A DNA stretch of 56,315 bases from Acinetobacter sp. P8-3-8 (GCF_000214135.1 NZ_AFIE01000019.1:1-56315), one strand, 5' to 3'; shown: positions 44,521 to 53,728, counted from the first letter of the stretch. The notes: generated from the letters alone by a model not told the origin. A program made the numbers and translations.

Positions 44521-45363
44521 TTAAACCGCTACAGGAGCTTTAATCGCAGGATGTGATTCATAACCTACAATTTCAATATCTTCAAATTTGAAATCAAAAA
44601 TATCTGTAATTTCAGGATTTAATTTTAATTGACACAATGGCAATGGGTCACGAGTCAATTGGAGTTGAGCTTGCTCAAAATGATTGACATATAAATGCGT
44701 ATCACCGCCTGTCCAAACAAAGTCACCTACACCTAAGCCACAAACCTGAGCAATCATGTGTGTGAGTAGGGCATAACTGGCAATGTTAAACGGTACACCT
44801 AAGAAAACATCAGCGCTACGTTGGTACAGTTGGCAAGAGAGTTTTCCATCCTGAACAAAGAATTGGAATAGTGTATGACATGGCGGTAATGCGACATTAC
44901 CTGCTTCATTCGGATTCCATCCTGAAACGATTAAACGACGTGAGTTTGGATTGGTTTTGATTTCATTAATTAACCATTGAATCTGATCAAAGCCATCATT
45001 TTCATACAAACCATTGTCTAATTTGGTTGCGCCAAAGTTACGCCATTGATGACCATAGACTGGTCCTAATTCACCTTCAGGACGTCCAAAACGAGCAGTT
45101 TGTTCAGCAGTCGACCATTCATCCCAAATAGAAACTTTGTTGTCTTTTAAATATTGAACGTTGGTGTCGCCTTTTAAAAACCACAGTAGCTCGATCACGA
45201 TTGAACGGAAATGCACTTTTTTTGTGGTTAATAATGGAAAGCCTTTAGAAAGGTCGAAACGCATCTGATGACCAAATACAGAACGTGTACCCGTACCTGT
45301 ACGATCACCTTTGTCACCGCCATTGTCTAGGATATGTTGTAAGAGGTCTAAATACGCTTTCAT
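44521..45363 (-). CDS. thyA: thymidylate synthase ThyA
   Basis: ThyA methylates dUMP to dTMP using methylenetetrahydrofolate. The start is set at 45363, where the conserved [15 protein letters not shown] begins and GGA lies 7 bases upstream; the longer frame adds 24 residues unlike the family. The 280-residue protein has [22 protein letters not shown] with nucleophile Cys162, [23 protein letters not shown] and DTHLYVNH. folA follows downstream. Confidence 0.97.
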   Translation of the reverse strand: MKAYLDLLQHILDNGGDKGDRTGTGTRSVFGHQMRFDLSKGFPLLTTKKVHFRSIVIELLWFLKGDTNVQYLKDNKVSIWDEWSTAEQTARFGRPEGELGPVYGHQWRNFGATKLDNGLYENDGFDQIQWLINEIKTNPNSRRLIVSGWNPNEAGNVALPPCHTLFQFFVQDGKLSCQLYQRSADVFLGVPFNIASYALLTHMIAQVCGLGVGDFVWTGGDTHLYVNHFEQAQLQLTRDPLPLCQLKLNPEITDIFDFKFEDIEIVGYESHPAIKAPVAV

Positions 45364-46073
45364 AAATTTTCCAATCTGAGGGTGAGTCGTTGCAATAAGA
45401 GAGATAGATTTGATCTCTCTAACAAGGATGCACACTGCTTCTAAATGACATCCGAGTTTATACTAATCTGACAAATTTATTAAGCCTGATTGATTTTAGT
45501 CTGGCTCATTTCATCCTATTTTTATTGTCATCATGTTGTATCAATACATTGTATTCAAATATTGGAAATTTCTGTTATGAGCATGAATTGAAATCAACTT
45601 CATACATTTTAAGAAAGTGTGATTTTTCTAAAGAGTTTTATAACGGAGATGATTGCTGATCTTGAGTTTCATTCAATAGTGAAAATTTTAAGTAGTAGAG
45701 ATAAGTTTTTTTTATTTTAAAATGACAGAGTTAGTGAATTAATTTCCTGTTTTAAAAATTAAAAATGTGACTGAATTGACATTAAAAGCTATTGATTCAA
45801 TTGATTTATTTTTTGACTGATACGGCTTAGATTACATTTGATGGGTGGTTATTTTTTAACCAATTAAACTTTATGGCGAATGCTGACAATTCTAGTGGTT
45901 TCAGTCAGTTAAAAAATAACAAATGAGATTTATTAACACTTACATATTTTTTTACATGTTTTTAATCTACTTTTTAAGTTTCGCTTATTAGTATGCTTTG
46001 CTTATGAAATGTTGTTATTGGTTTAGACAAGGGTGTTTTAACCAATTCATGATGCGAAGTTTGAGGATTAGGC
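45364..46073. other. long AT-rich intergenic stretch upstream of thyA
   Basis: About 710 bases without a believable gene, the longest such gap in the window. GGTTATTTTTTAACC forms a small palindrome at 45846-45860, and TTGGTT...AACCAA pairs at 46019-46045. It presumably carries the promoters for thyA and the CHAP-like gene. Base composition is more AT-rich than around it. Confidence 0.45.
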
Positions 46074-46601
46074 ATGATTTACGACCATAATGTTAATATG
46101 AATGAATACGTGAGCCCCACGGTTCATATTCAAATACGATCGGAAAATCAAAATAATACATTCCAACCAGAACAATACTTAAAAAACAAAGCATTAGAAA
46201 ACTTTAAAAATAAAACTGAAGATTTTAAACAAGAAAGCTTGATCGATATTGAAAAATTCACTCAAAAGCTTGTCAGTATGTCACGTAGCACCACAGCACA
46301 TCGTTGTGCAAGATATGTACGTATCGCATTGCAATCAGCAGGCGCACGTTTTTCTGATCATCCCGTAGCTGCTTCTGATTGGGGGAGCACATTGACAGAA
46401 ATCGGTTATAAGAAAATCCGTCCTGATTTTGATAATCCTCAAGAAGGCGATATTTATATTATCAACCGAACCAGCCGTCATCGTTATGGACATATTGCTG
46501 GGTTTACGGGTTCACAATGGGTTTCAGACTTTAGACAGCGTAGTTATGATGTATATAAAGATCCAAATGTGACTTATGAATATTATCGTTTAAATGCTTA
46601 A
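46074..46601 (+). CDS. CHAP/NlpC-P60-like cysteine amidase or endopeptidase, unsecreted
   Basis: This 175-residue protein has no signal peptide. After a hydrophilic N-terminus of about 70 residues there is a cysteine peptidase-like pattern: HRCARYVRIALQSAG (nucleophile Cys78), a spacer with GYKKI, NPQEGDIYIIN, GHIAGFTGSQWVSDFRQ (His140, then Trp149-Ser-Asp-Phe). This order is typical of CHAP and type VI secretion amidase (Tae) enzymes that cut peptidoglycan cross-links, which are also made without a signal. GAGGATTAGGC precedes the ATG. Its neighbours downstream are two related membrane proteins on the other strand. The effector reading is an inference. Confidence 0.65.
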   Translation: MIYDHNVNMNEYVSPTVHIQIRSENQNNTFQPEQYLKNKALENFKNKTEDFKQESLIDIEKFTQKLVSMSRSTTAHRCARYVRIALQSAGARFSDHPVAASDWGSTLTEIGYKKIRPDFDNPQEGDIYIINRTSRHRYGHIAGFTGSQWVSDFRQRSYDVYKDPNVTYEYYRLNA

Positions 46602-46683
46602 TCTATTAATCTAAGCGTTACACAGCTTACAGCGCAAATGGATTTCTACTGTAATTGAATCTGTGAAATAGATTGATATAGAT

Positions 46684-46721
46684 AAAAAAGGAAGCGATTT
46701 AAGAAAACCGCTTCCTTTTTT
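46684..46721. terminator. bidirectional rho-independent terminator
   Basis: AAAAAAGGAAGCG and CGCTTCCTTTTTT pair around a 12-base loop. It ends the CHAP-like gene on the plus strand and overlaps the stop codon of the membrane protein gene on the minus strand. Confidence 0.85.
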
Positions 46722-47091
46722 ATTCAAAGCGTTTTTGGCGGCTTTCGTAAATAGAAAGCACGAATAAACCTAAAGCCACAAATCCCAAAGCTTGAATCGC
46801 AGTAAATAGCTTATGTGTGTTTGGTAAGAAGAAGACTAAACATAAGAAAGCGAAGATTGGAAATACGAAAAATAAAAGTTTAAATCGACTTAAAGAAGAA
46901 GATGTTGTTGCAAGTTTAATGCTTATTTTTCTAAGCACATGAATGCTCACTCCAATCATCAAGCTGAATAAGGTAAAGATTGGACTGAGTTTCTCAAAGC
47001 TAGAACAATAATAAATGATGGCACAGGTGATGATTGAAACGATCAATTTAGTTTGTCGTGTGCAACGTTCTGAATACCAAAAATCTAACAT
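46720..47091 (-). CDS. small multi-helix membrane protein, paralogue of 47489-47863
   Basis: This 123-residue protein has about four transmembrane helices. It begins MLDFWYSERCTRQTK and ends with IQALGFVALGLFVLSIYESRQ; the other copy begins MLEFWFDPKVS and ends with GAQGIAFMALAVCIFSPLSL. Similar length, topology and ends indicate a gene pair, separated by about 400 bases of repeat-rich DNA. No known family was recognised. It converges on the CHAP-like gene. Confidence 0.65.
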   Translation of the reverse strand: MLDFWYSERCTRQTKLIVSIITCAIIYYCSSFEKLSPIFTLFSLMIGVSIHVLRKISIKLATTSSSLSRFKLLFFVFPIFAFLCLVFFLPNTHKLFTAIQALGFVALGLFVLSIYESRQKRFE

Positions 47092-47209
47092 ATGGAGTTG
47101 TCATCATGAGCTTGAGTAAAGCTTATTCTATATTTATGAATAAGTGCATAAAAATAAAATTTTAGTGTAACCTGAGTTCGATATAAGATATGTTTCCAAC
47201 TATCTGATA

Positions 47210-47350
47210 CGCGGAAACGTCAGTCGCATTGTTCGAGGCAGGACTACATCTGTAATATACTGTTTTTGCGATATATTAGGTACTTGATAGTATCTGTCGA
47301 GTTGGCGACTGACAAATGGTTTTGCCTACTTTTCCCGAAAGAAAAGTAGG
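47210..47350. repeat. repeat element with long-range inverted repeats
   Basis: GTCAGTCGC at 47219-47227 pairs with GCGACTGAC at 47305-47313. A perfect 9-base hairpin CCTACTTTT/AAAAGTAGG follows at 47325-47350. It sits between the two paralogous membrane protein genes, suggesting a MITE-like insertion or duplication scar. The rest of the 47092-47488 gap shows no gene. Confidence 0.6.
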
Positions 47351-47488
47351 TCGAACCGAAGGTTAATCCTTACATTTGACTTTTAAACGGTAATACTCCG
47401 CTTTGCCTGATCTATCTTTTCAATAACTTATATCAAAGTTTATCCCGAACTGACGTTAGTGTATTAAAATGGGTTGGAAAGTCTTAAC

Positions 47489-47863
47489 TTATTCTGACGT
47501 ATTCCGATTCATTAACGATAGTGGTGAGAAAATACAGACCGCTAAAGCCATAAAGGCAATACCTTGTGCACCTGGCAATAGAATTTCGCCATTATTCATA
47601 TTTTTAAAAATAAGCGCTAAAAGAATCGCAATTGGAATCCAAGTGAGCAGACGATAAAGCAATCCTGTTGGATTTTTTGCTGCAAAATGTACTTTGCAAT
47701 AACGACAGATTAAAAAGATGATCCCTGAGCCTGCAAACAACAAGATATTGTCCAGTGTTAAAGGTTGGTACCAATACAGTGCTATGGATGCAGCTGCAAT
47801 AAAAATAAGAAATAACAATTTCTTGCCAATCGAAACTTTAGGATCAAACCAAAATTCAAGCAT
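47489..47863 (-). CDS. small multi-helix membrane protein, paralogue of 46720-47091
   Basis: This 124-residue protein has about four hydrophobic helices (LFLIFIAAASIALYW, ILLFAGSGIIFLICRY, LLTWIPIAILLALIF and GIAFMALAVCIFS). Its opening LEFWFDPK and late GAQGIAFMAL mirror the copy at 46720-47091. I start at the ATG at 47863; a TTG two codons earlier is unlikely. Function unknown; it is downstream of lgt on the same strand but behind a strong hairpin. Confidence 0.65.
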   Translation of the reverse strand: MLEFWFDPKVSIGKKLLFLIFIAAASIALYWYQPLTLDNILLFAGSGIIFLICRYCKVHFAAKNPTGLLYRLLTWIPIAILLALIFKNMNNGEILLPGAQGIAFMALAVCIFSPLSLMNRNTSE

Positions 47864-47904
47864 AATCAATCAACGTGTCAGTATTCTCAGTACTTTAGCA
47901 TAGC

Positions 47905-47935
47905 GGGAATAATGAGGCACTTGCTCATTATTCCC
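47905..47935. terminator. perfect 12-bp hairpin after lgt
   Basis: GGGAATAATGAG and CTCATTATTCCC flank GCACTTG. It stands 11 bases after the lgt stop. No T tract follows on the minus strand, so it may slow or stabilise the RNA end rather than be a full intrinsic terminator. Confidence 0.6.
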
Positions 47936-47946
47936 TCCACATCAAT

Positions 47947-48771
47947 TTAGTTCAAAGTGGTCTTTTGAGGACCCCAATCAAAGATTTTCTTTTGATAAGC
48001 ATACCAAATCAGCCATAGACCAACCAGAATCATTGGTAAAGACAACATTTGTCCCTTGGTCATCCATCCAAATAGAATATAACCTTGATCTGCATCAGGT
48101 TCACGGAAGAATTCCATAAAGAATCGAGCACAGCCATAACCCATTAAAAATACAGCAGAAACTGCATAGCGAGGGCGTGGTTTTGCACTATAGAACCATA
48201 GGATAATAAATAGTAATAAACCTTCACAAAGCGCTTGGTAAATCTGTGAAGGATGTCGAACCAAATGTAATGGATCAGTAGGGAAGATCATACCTAAAGC
48301 AAAGTTTGGATCAGCCACTTGGCGACCATATAATTCACCACCAATGAAGTTACCAATACGACCAAACATTAAGCCTGTAGGTACACATGGGGCAATGAAA
48401 TCAAGCGTTTCAAACCAAGTCTTTTTATATTTATGACACCACAATAACATGGCGATCATCACGCCAAGAAAACCGCCGTGGAAGCTCATGCCACCAGTCC
48501 AGACTTTAAACAGCCAGATTGGATCTGCAAGAAACTTATCGAATTCGTAGAAAAGTACGTAGCCAATACGGCCACCGAGTACTACACCAAGTGCACCATA
48601 AAACACAAGGTCTGAAACCATTTCCGAGTTCCAGCTATCACGTTGTTTCGCACGATAAGTTGCAAGTCCCCAAGCACATAAAAATGCCAATAGGTACATC
48701 AGCCCATACCAATGGACTTTTACAGGTCCCAGAGCAATTGCAATGGGGTCAATGTTCGGGTAGGTGAGCAT
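47947..48771 (-). CDS. lgt: prolipoprotein diacylglyceryl transferase Lgt
   Basis: Lgt moves a diacylglyceryl group from phosphatidylglycerol to the lipobox Cys of prelipoproteins, the first step of lipoprotein maturation in the inner membrane. The 274-residue protein has seven helices, the signature GRIGNFIGGELYGR, WTGGMSFHGGFLG and the N-terminal VHWYGLMYLLAFL. AAGGAATAGGA precedes the ATG. Many lipoproteins in this window (for example 803, 2555, 3039, 42098, 49723, 53824) would depend on it. Confidence 0.97.
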   Translation of the reverse strand: MLTYPNIDPIAIALGPVKVHWYGLMYLLAFLCAWGLATYRAKQRDSWNSEMVSDLVFYGALGVVLGGRIGYVLFYEFDKFLADPIWLFKVWTGGMSFHGGFLGVMIAMLLWCHKYKKTWFETLDFIAPCVPTGLMFGRIGNFIGGELYGRQVADPNFALGMIFPTDPLHLVRHPSQIYQALCEGLLLFIILWFYSAKPRPRYAVSAVFLMGYGCARFFMEFFREPDADQGYILFGWMTKGQMLSLPMILVGLWLIWYAYQKKIFDWGPQKTTLN

Positions 48772-48864
48772 TCCTATTCCTTGATTATGTATTTTGCAGA
48801 GATTTTAGCTGAAAGATGTGAAAAATGTTGTACATTCAATGTGTAAAGTTCATGGAGTGTATTT

Positions 48865-49647
48865 ATGTGTATTGTGGCACTGGCTTGGCAAGTTTTGGAT
48901 GATTTACCTGTTTGCCTCATTTCAAATCGTGATGAGTTCTATCAGCGTCCAAGCGCACAACTACATCAATGGTCAAAAAGTCATATTATTGCAGGACAGG
49001 ACTTACAATCGGGTGGCACATGGATGGGCGTGACTCAGCAAGGGCGTTGGGCGATTGTGACCAATTATCGTGATGGATTGGATCAACGAGGTTATCCGAC
49101 TTCTCGTGGTCATTTGATTCAAACTTTTTTAGAATCTGAACAAACGCCGATTCGTTTTGCACAGCAATTAGAGCAATCACAAATGGATTATGCAGGTTTT
49201 AATTTATTTGTAGGTGATCAACACCAAGCTGCTTATATGAGTAATCGTGGTGAAGCACCACAAGTCTTATCCAAAGGTGTGTTTGTGGTTTCCAATGGCT
49301 TAATGTCTGATGATTGGGAAAAAACACAGCATTTACGCAAACGGTTTACTCAAGAATTTTTACCAATGATGCAATTGTCTACAACGCCAGAAGCTGATTT
49401 AAAATATGCGGTGTGGGACATTTTGGAAGATGAACGGAAAATTATTCCAGACTTATTGCCCAATACTGGAATCAATGTGGATATGGAAGAATTATTGTCT
49501 TCTACCTTTATCCAAAGCCCCATTTATGGGACACGCTGTTCTAATTTTTTAAGAATGGGTAAGTCGGGTATTGATTGGATTGAAAAGACACAGCAGGGTG
49601 AACATCAAGGTGAGCTAGTACGCATTGAATTGGCACTTGTGGAATAA
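48865..49647 (+). CDS. NRDE/TANGO2-like family protein
   Basis: This 260-residue cytoplasmic protein begins MCIVALAWQ, with a Cys at position 2 that in this Ntn-hydrolase-like family may become the N-terminal nucleophile. The motif ISNRDEFYQRPSA names the family; LQSGGTWMGVTQQGRWAIVTNYRD and NGLMSDDW and SPIYGTRCSN are further landmarks. The family's role is undefined, with haem trafficking suggested for eukaryotic members. GGAG precedes the ATG by 8 bases. It is divergent from lgt. Confidence 0.85.
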   Translation: MCIVALAWQVLDDLPVCLISNRDEFYQRPSAQLHQWSKSHIIAGQDLQSGGTWMGVTQQGRWAIVTNYRDGLDQRGYPTSRGHLIQTFLESEQTPIRFAQQLEQSQMDYAGFNLFVGDQHQAAYMSNRGEAPQVLSKGVFVVSNGLMSDDWEKTQHLRKRFTQEFLPMMQLSTTPEADLKYAVWDILEDERKIIPDLLPNTGINVDMEELLSSTFIQSPIYGTRCSNFLRMGKSGIDWIEKTQQGEHQGELVRIELALVE

Positions 49648-49722
49648 ATACGTGCTGATATTGAATCAACACGTATTGAAAATGAAAGCTGCTGTTACAA
49701 GATTTAAGACAAATTAAATGGC

Positions 49723-51891
49723 TTAACCTGCAATTAAGCCACCATCTTTACGGGTAATAACCACTGTTGCAGAACGTGGGCGAGCGGTTTTATTGTTTGG
49801 ATCTTTCTGTGTTGCAGGCCAATGACTGGTCGGTGCGTCATAAGACTTTGAATCTTCACCTGGATGTTGCACATTAATAAAAATAGCTTTGAAATCTGGA
49901 GTCATTGTCACACCTGTGATTTCACAGTCTTTAGGCCCAGTTAAGAAACGACGTAGATTTTCATCTGTGACTTTTGCACCAACAATGGTTTCTTGCCCAG
50001 CCGAAGTTGTTGCCTTCGTGCCATCACCCACTTTACCTGGTAGGGCAGCCAGCATCATACAGTTTGTGGTATCGGTATATGCACCATCGTCTGTTTGAAT
50101 CCATAAGACACCACGAGGGTCAAACCACATACCATCTGGAGAAGATAAATCATTATGATCATTCAAACCTGACAGGTTGATATTACTCGCCATTTTTGCT
50201 TCAGCACCGAATAAGTAAATATCCCAAGTAAAACTTTCAGCTGTGGTCTTATTGTCTTTTTCGTGGAAACGAATAATGTGACCATTCACATTGCCTTTAC
50301 CGCCTTCAGGATCAACATAATTACGTGGATTTGCAGCGTCTAAGGCATGTGTAGTACCACGGTTAGAGTTGTTGGTCAGTGTGACATAGACTTCACCATT
50401 TTCAGGGTTAACGGCAACCCATTCTGGACGATCCATTTTGGTTGCACCTACAGCATCACCCGCTAAACGAGCGAAAGTGGTGATTTCAGCTTGTGATTTA
50501 AATGGATAAACAGGGTTGGTATTGATCAAACCATTTTTACCATAAGCAAGCTCAATCCACTGTCCAGTACCATCATTATTAAACTTAGCAACATAAAGTT
50601 TGCCTGAGTTCATATATTTATCACCAGCACGGTAGCCACCGTTTACATCTTTTGCATCCCATTTTGCATCAGATACAAACTTGTAGATGTATTCACCACG
50701 AGAGTCATCACCCATATAGAAAGCAAGATTTTCACCTTCAATCAAGCGACTCGCACGGCAATCCTCATGTGCAAAACGACCTAAACTGGTACGTTTTACT
50801 GGGTTTTGACTACGGTCAAATGGATCAATTTCAACGATCCAGCCAAAGGTATTGGCACCATTACGATAGTCTTGAGTCGCTGAGTTTGCTGTGACAGAGG
50901 AATTCCAGCGGTCATATAAATCTTGTTCTTGTAATGAACCGATTACAGTTTCCCAACTGTAGCGAGAGCTTGCACCATCTTTTAAGCCATAACGATTCAG
51001 TGCCACAATTTCAGCAGGACTACGTTTTGCATCATCACCTTTATTGCGAACAAAATAACCAATATAGTTTTCTTCAGTGGTTAAATAAGTTCCCCACGGC
51101 GTATAACCATTTCCACAGTTATTATGTGTACCACGGGTTTGTTTACCAGCAGCAGAGTATTTGGTGGTCACCAATTCATTACCTGCGACAATACCGCCAA
51201 AGTCCATTGGCGTTGCAGCGGTAATACGGCGATTCAAAACAGAATTTTTAACAATTTCAACTTTCTGAGTTTTACTGTCTTTTTTTAATTCGATAATTGA
51301 AACGCCGTGCGCATTCACTTCACGAATGACTTCATCTTCAGGACGACGACCATCGACCTTGGTTGCACCTTTCGGATGTAAGAACGTTGGATTGATGTAT
51401 TCATGATTCATCACCAATAAACCACGATCTGAAGCTTTTGCATCATATTTTGGTGTTGAACCATTCATACCAAAATAACTCATACCATCATGGCAATCGC
51501 CTGAACGGAATTGAAAACTTAAACCTGTAGGAACATTGTTGTCATCCCATTCTGCATAAGCAGGATTAATTGAATCCCCCATGGCATAGAGTACATTTGC
51601 TTCATAACCTTCAGGGACAGTTACGATGTCATTTAGGTTTTTAGCAACAGGTGTAAAACTTAATTTTTCAGGTTTTTTTATGGTTGTTGGTGGTGTCGTT
51701 GAGGTTGAATCGTCATCATTATTACAGCCTGTTAAACTTGATGCCAAAGCCAGTGCTGCTGCGCCACTTGCTGTTTTTGTAACTAGACTACGGCGTGAAA
51801 TACGTTGTTCTAAAATGTCACGAAAATGAATATTATTTGAAGTGTTATTGTCTAACTCTTGCTCTTCATGATATGGCGTGAGGTCTGTCAT
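49723..51891 (-). CDS. PhoX-family (DUF839) phosphatase, Tat lipoprotein
   Basis: This 722-residue exported protein belongs to the PhoX family, alkaline phosphatases that use Fe3+ and Ca2+ and require the Tat pathway. The signal has Arg33-Arg34 in ISRRSLVTKTAS followed by lipobox LTGC (Cys56), so it appears to be a Tat-exported lipoprotein. Diagnostic blocks are GLLVMNHEY, NNCGNGYTPWGTYLTTEEN, FVRNKGDDAKRSP, HEDCRASRL, RPEWVAVNPENGEVYVTLTNN and SSPDGMWFDPRGVLWIQTDDG. The start at 51891 has AAGGGA upstream; the longer frame adds 20 hydrophobic residues. It lies just beyond tatC, on the same strand. Confidence 0.9.
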   Translation of the reverse strand: MTDLTPYHEEQELDNNTSNNIHFRDILEQRISRRSLVTKTASGAAALALASSLTGCNNDDDSTSTTPPTTIKKPEKLSFTPVAKNLNDIVTVPEGYEANVLYAMGDSINPAYAEWDDNNVPTGLSFQFRSGDCHDGMSYFGMNGSTPKYDAKASDRGLLVMNHEYINPTFLHPKGATKVDGRRPEDEVIREVNAHGVSIIELKKDSKTQKVEIVKNSVLNRRITAATPMDFGGIVAGNELVTTKYSAAGKQTRGTHNNCGNGYTPWGTYLTTEENYIGYFVRNKGDDAKRSPAEIVALNRYGLKDGASSRYSWETVIGSLQEQDLYDRWNSSVTANSATQDYRNGANTFGWIVEIDPFDRSQNPVKRTSLGRFAHEDCRASRLIEGENLAFYMGDDSRGEYIYKFVSDAKWDAKDVNGGYRAGDKYMNSGKLYVAKFNNDGTGQWIELAYGKNGLINTNPVYPFKSQAEITTFARLAGDAVGATKMDRPEWVAVNPENGEVYVTLTNNSNRGTTHALDAANPRNYVDPEGGKGNVNGHIIRFHEKDNKTTAESFTWDIYLFGAEAKMASNINLSGLNDHNDLSSPDGMWFDPRGVLWIQTDDGAYTDTTNCMMLAALPGKVGDGTKATTSAGQETIVGAKVTDENLRRFLTGPKDCEITGVTMTPDFKAIFINVQHPGEDSKSYDAPTSHWPATQKDPNNKTARPRSATVVITRKDGGLIAG

Positions 51892-52221
51892 GATGCTTCC
51901 CTTTGGCTTAAAGTAATTGATAAATAAAATATTGAATAAGCCATAGACCATACTGGAGCAATGTGTAAGCTTTCTTACTCTTATATTTAATATTGGTTAA
52001 ATTTAAGTTTTATTTAAGATTTTGTGATTTTTTTGAGAGTAAAAGTCTTAGATAGTATTTTATCTTCTTAAGATCAATTACTTATGTAGAAAAAGTAAGG
52101 TATTAAAAAGCTAAATATTTAAAAGTTAAACATGAAATGATTAAGCATAAAAAGCGACTCGTTAAAGTCGCTTATTGATAACGCTGAATATTGAGAAAGC
52201 TTTAGAATATTAAATTCAAAT
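51892..52221. other. AT-rich intergenic stretch between PhoX-like and tatC genes
   Basis: About 330 bases holding the terminator of tatC at 52150-52173 and, nearer the PhoX-like gene, its promoter region. I saw no clear Pho box. Nothing else is recognisable. Confidence 0.45.
52150..52173 (-). terminator. rho-independent terminator of tatABC
   Basis: AGCGACT and AGTCGCT flank a short loop, with AAAAA on the left that reads as five T on the minus strand. It lies 49 bases past the tatC stop. Confidence 0.82.
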
Positions 52222-53016
52222 TTAAGCCTCTGCTTGATGGCGCTTTTCGATCAATTTCCCAAATAACAACCCAAGCTCAAACAGCATCCACATTGGGATT
52301 GCCAGCATGATCATGGAAATTGCATCAGGCGGGGTAATAAACATCGAGATAAAGAAACAGCCAACAATGATAAAACGACGTTTTTCGGCAAGGGTTTTGG
52401 TTGAAACCAAACCGACTAAAATCAGTACCAATGTGATAATGGGAATCTCAAAAGTCACACCAAAGACCAAGAATAATTTTAGACAAAAGTTAAGATAACT
52501 ATTGATATCTGTCATCGGTGCAACCGTTTCAGGAGAAACACTCATGAAGAAATGCAAGATTGATGGCAAAGCAATAAAGTAGGCGAAAGCGATCCCTGAA
52601 TAGAAAAGCACAATACTGCCAAACAATAATGGGAAAGCCAGATTCTTTTCTTTTTCATACAAAGCGGGACGAATAAATGCCCACAATTGATAAATAATAA
52701 AAGGCATTGCCAACATCAGTGCAATAAAAAAGTTCAGTTTAAATGGTGCCATAAATGTTGCAGTAACGTCTGTTGCAATCATGGTGGAATTGGCAGGAAG
52801 CTGTTTTCTCAGAGGTTCAGATAAAGCAATATAAGTTTTATTGGCAAAGGGTAATAAACAAAAAAAGATCAGTAGTAATGCGCCCACGATTTTGAATAAA
52901 TGCTTACGTAACACAACAAGATGTTGGGTAATTGGCATAGCTTCAAGTTGTGGTTGCTCAGAATCTTGCTGTTTTTCTGCAGATGTTTGAATTTGTGGGA
53001 TTAATGAGTCTGTCAT
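52222..53016 (-). CDS. tatC: Sec-independent translocase subunit TatC
   Basis: TatC is the six-helix receptor for twin-arginine signal peptides. The 264-residue protein has the N-terminal MPITQHLVVLRKHLFK, FIALMLAMPFIIYQLWAFIRPALYEKEK, FLVFGVTFEIPI and LILVGLVSTKTLAEKRRFIIVG, all typical. Its start overlaps the tatB stop by four bases, so translation is coupled. The flanking genes encode two likely Tat lipoprotein substrates. Confidence 0.96.
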   Translation of the reverse strand: MTDSLIPQIQTSAEKQQDSEQPQLEAMPITQHLVVLRKHLFKIVGALLLIFFCLLPFANKTYIALSEPLRKQLPANSTMIATDVTATFMAPFKLNFFIALMLAMPFIIYQLWAFIRPALYEKEKNLAFPLLFGSIVLFYSGIAFAYFIALPSILHFFMSVSPETVAPMTDINSYLNFCLKLFLVFGVTFEIPIITLVLILVGLVSTKTLAEKRRFIIVGCFFISMFITPPDAISMIMLAIPMWMLFELGLLFGKLIEKRHQAEA

Positions 53017-53486
53017 ACAGCCACCTTAAGTTCTGCTGTATTCATTGTTTGGACATTCATAGTTTGAATGGTATGTTGTGTACAGTGTTGTTGGTCGAGC
53101 CAAACTTTAGCCATATAACTTGGAGGAACCGTCGTGCTTAACTGAGTGAAATCAGTAAAAGTATAGGAGAAATTTTTATTATCCGAGGGCGCTGCCTGTT
53201 TTTGTTGCTCTGCAGCAAGTATGGATTGTTGTTGTAACTCATTCATTTGAGCTTGCATTTTTTGTTCAAGCTCTTGGATTCGTTTCATTTCTTGCTGCAT
53301 TTGCTCACGGAATTCGGAAAGACGTAATTCACGGTCAATATCATTTTGAACACTCGTAATGGCTCGCTTAAATTTGCTATACCATTTAGCAGCAAAACGC
53401 GCAGCCTCAGGAAGTTTTTCAGGACCGAGCACGAGCAGTGCAATGATCCCGAAAACGAGTAATTCAGAAAAACCGACATCTAACAT
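53013..53486 (-). CDS. tatB: Sec-independent translocase subunit TatB
   Basis: This 157-residue protein has an N-terminal helix in MLDVGFSELLVFGIIALLVLGPEKLPEAARF, with the Glu and Gly-Pro hinge diagnostic of TatB, followed by a long amphipathic coiled coil (EFREQMQQEMKRIQELEQKMQ). TatB and TatC together bind signal peptides. It is 17 bases downstream of tatA and overlaps tatC by four bases. Confidence 0.94.
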   Translation of the reverse strand: MLDVGFSELLVFGIIALLVLGPEKLPEAARFAAKWYSKFKRAITSVQNDIDRELRLSEFREQMQQEMKRIQELEQKMQAQMNELQQQSILAAEQQKQAAPSDNKNFSYTFTDFTQLSTTVPPSYMAKVWLDQQHCTQHTIQTMNVQTMNTAELKVAV

Positions 53487-53503
53487 GATCTACGCCTCTA
53501 CGA

Positions 53504-53728
53504 TTAATGTTTTACAGTAGAGTTCACATCAGTATTGGTATTTTGATGTTCTAAAGTACGTGGTTCAGCCGTTGAGCTTGCAGTGGTTTCTTCATCTTTG
53601 ATGGACTTTTTAAAGTCTTTTACTGCACCACCAACATCTTTACCTAGATTTTTAAGCTTAGATGTACCGAACAATAAGATCACTACAATAGCAAAAATCA
53701 GTACATGCCAAATTGATAATCCTGCCAT
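53504..53728 (-). CDS. tatA: Sec-independent translocase subunit TatA
   Basis: This 74-residue protein polymerises to let folded proteins cross the inner membrane. It has one helix ([16 protein letters not shown]) ending in the conserved Phe20-Gly21, then the amphipathic [22 protein letters not shown] and a charged tail. tatA-tatB-tatC form an operon on the minus strand. Identification is firm. Confidence 0.96.
   Translation of the reverse strand: MAGLSIWHVLIFAIVVILLFGTSKLKNLGKDVGGAVKDFKKSIKDEETTASSTAEPRTLEHQNTNTDVNSTVKH

Noticed and set aside
45364-46073. A hidden gene or phage remnant in the long AT-rich gap
   Set aside because: No frame longer than short fragments has a start signal, and no integrase or attachment-like repeat was seen.
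46074-47863. A complete type VI effector-immunity module
   Set aside because: Only an enzyme-like protein and membrane proteins on the opposite strand are present, with no structural secretion gene. The idea is kept as a hypothesis, not a feature call.
49889-51224. Several plus-strand frames within the PhoX-like gene
   Set aside because: They oppose a well-supported gene and show no conserved motif or start signal.
51892-52149. A Pho box before the PhoX-like gene
   Set aside because: No convincing pair of CTGTCAT-like direct repeats was found by eye.
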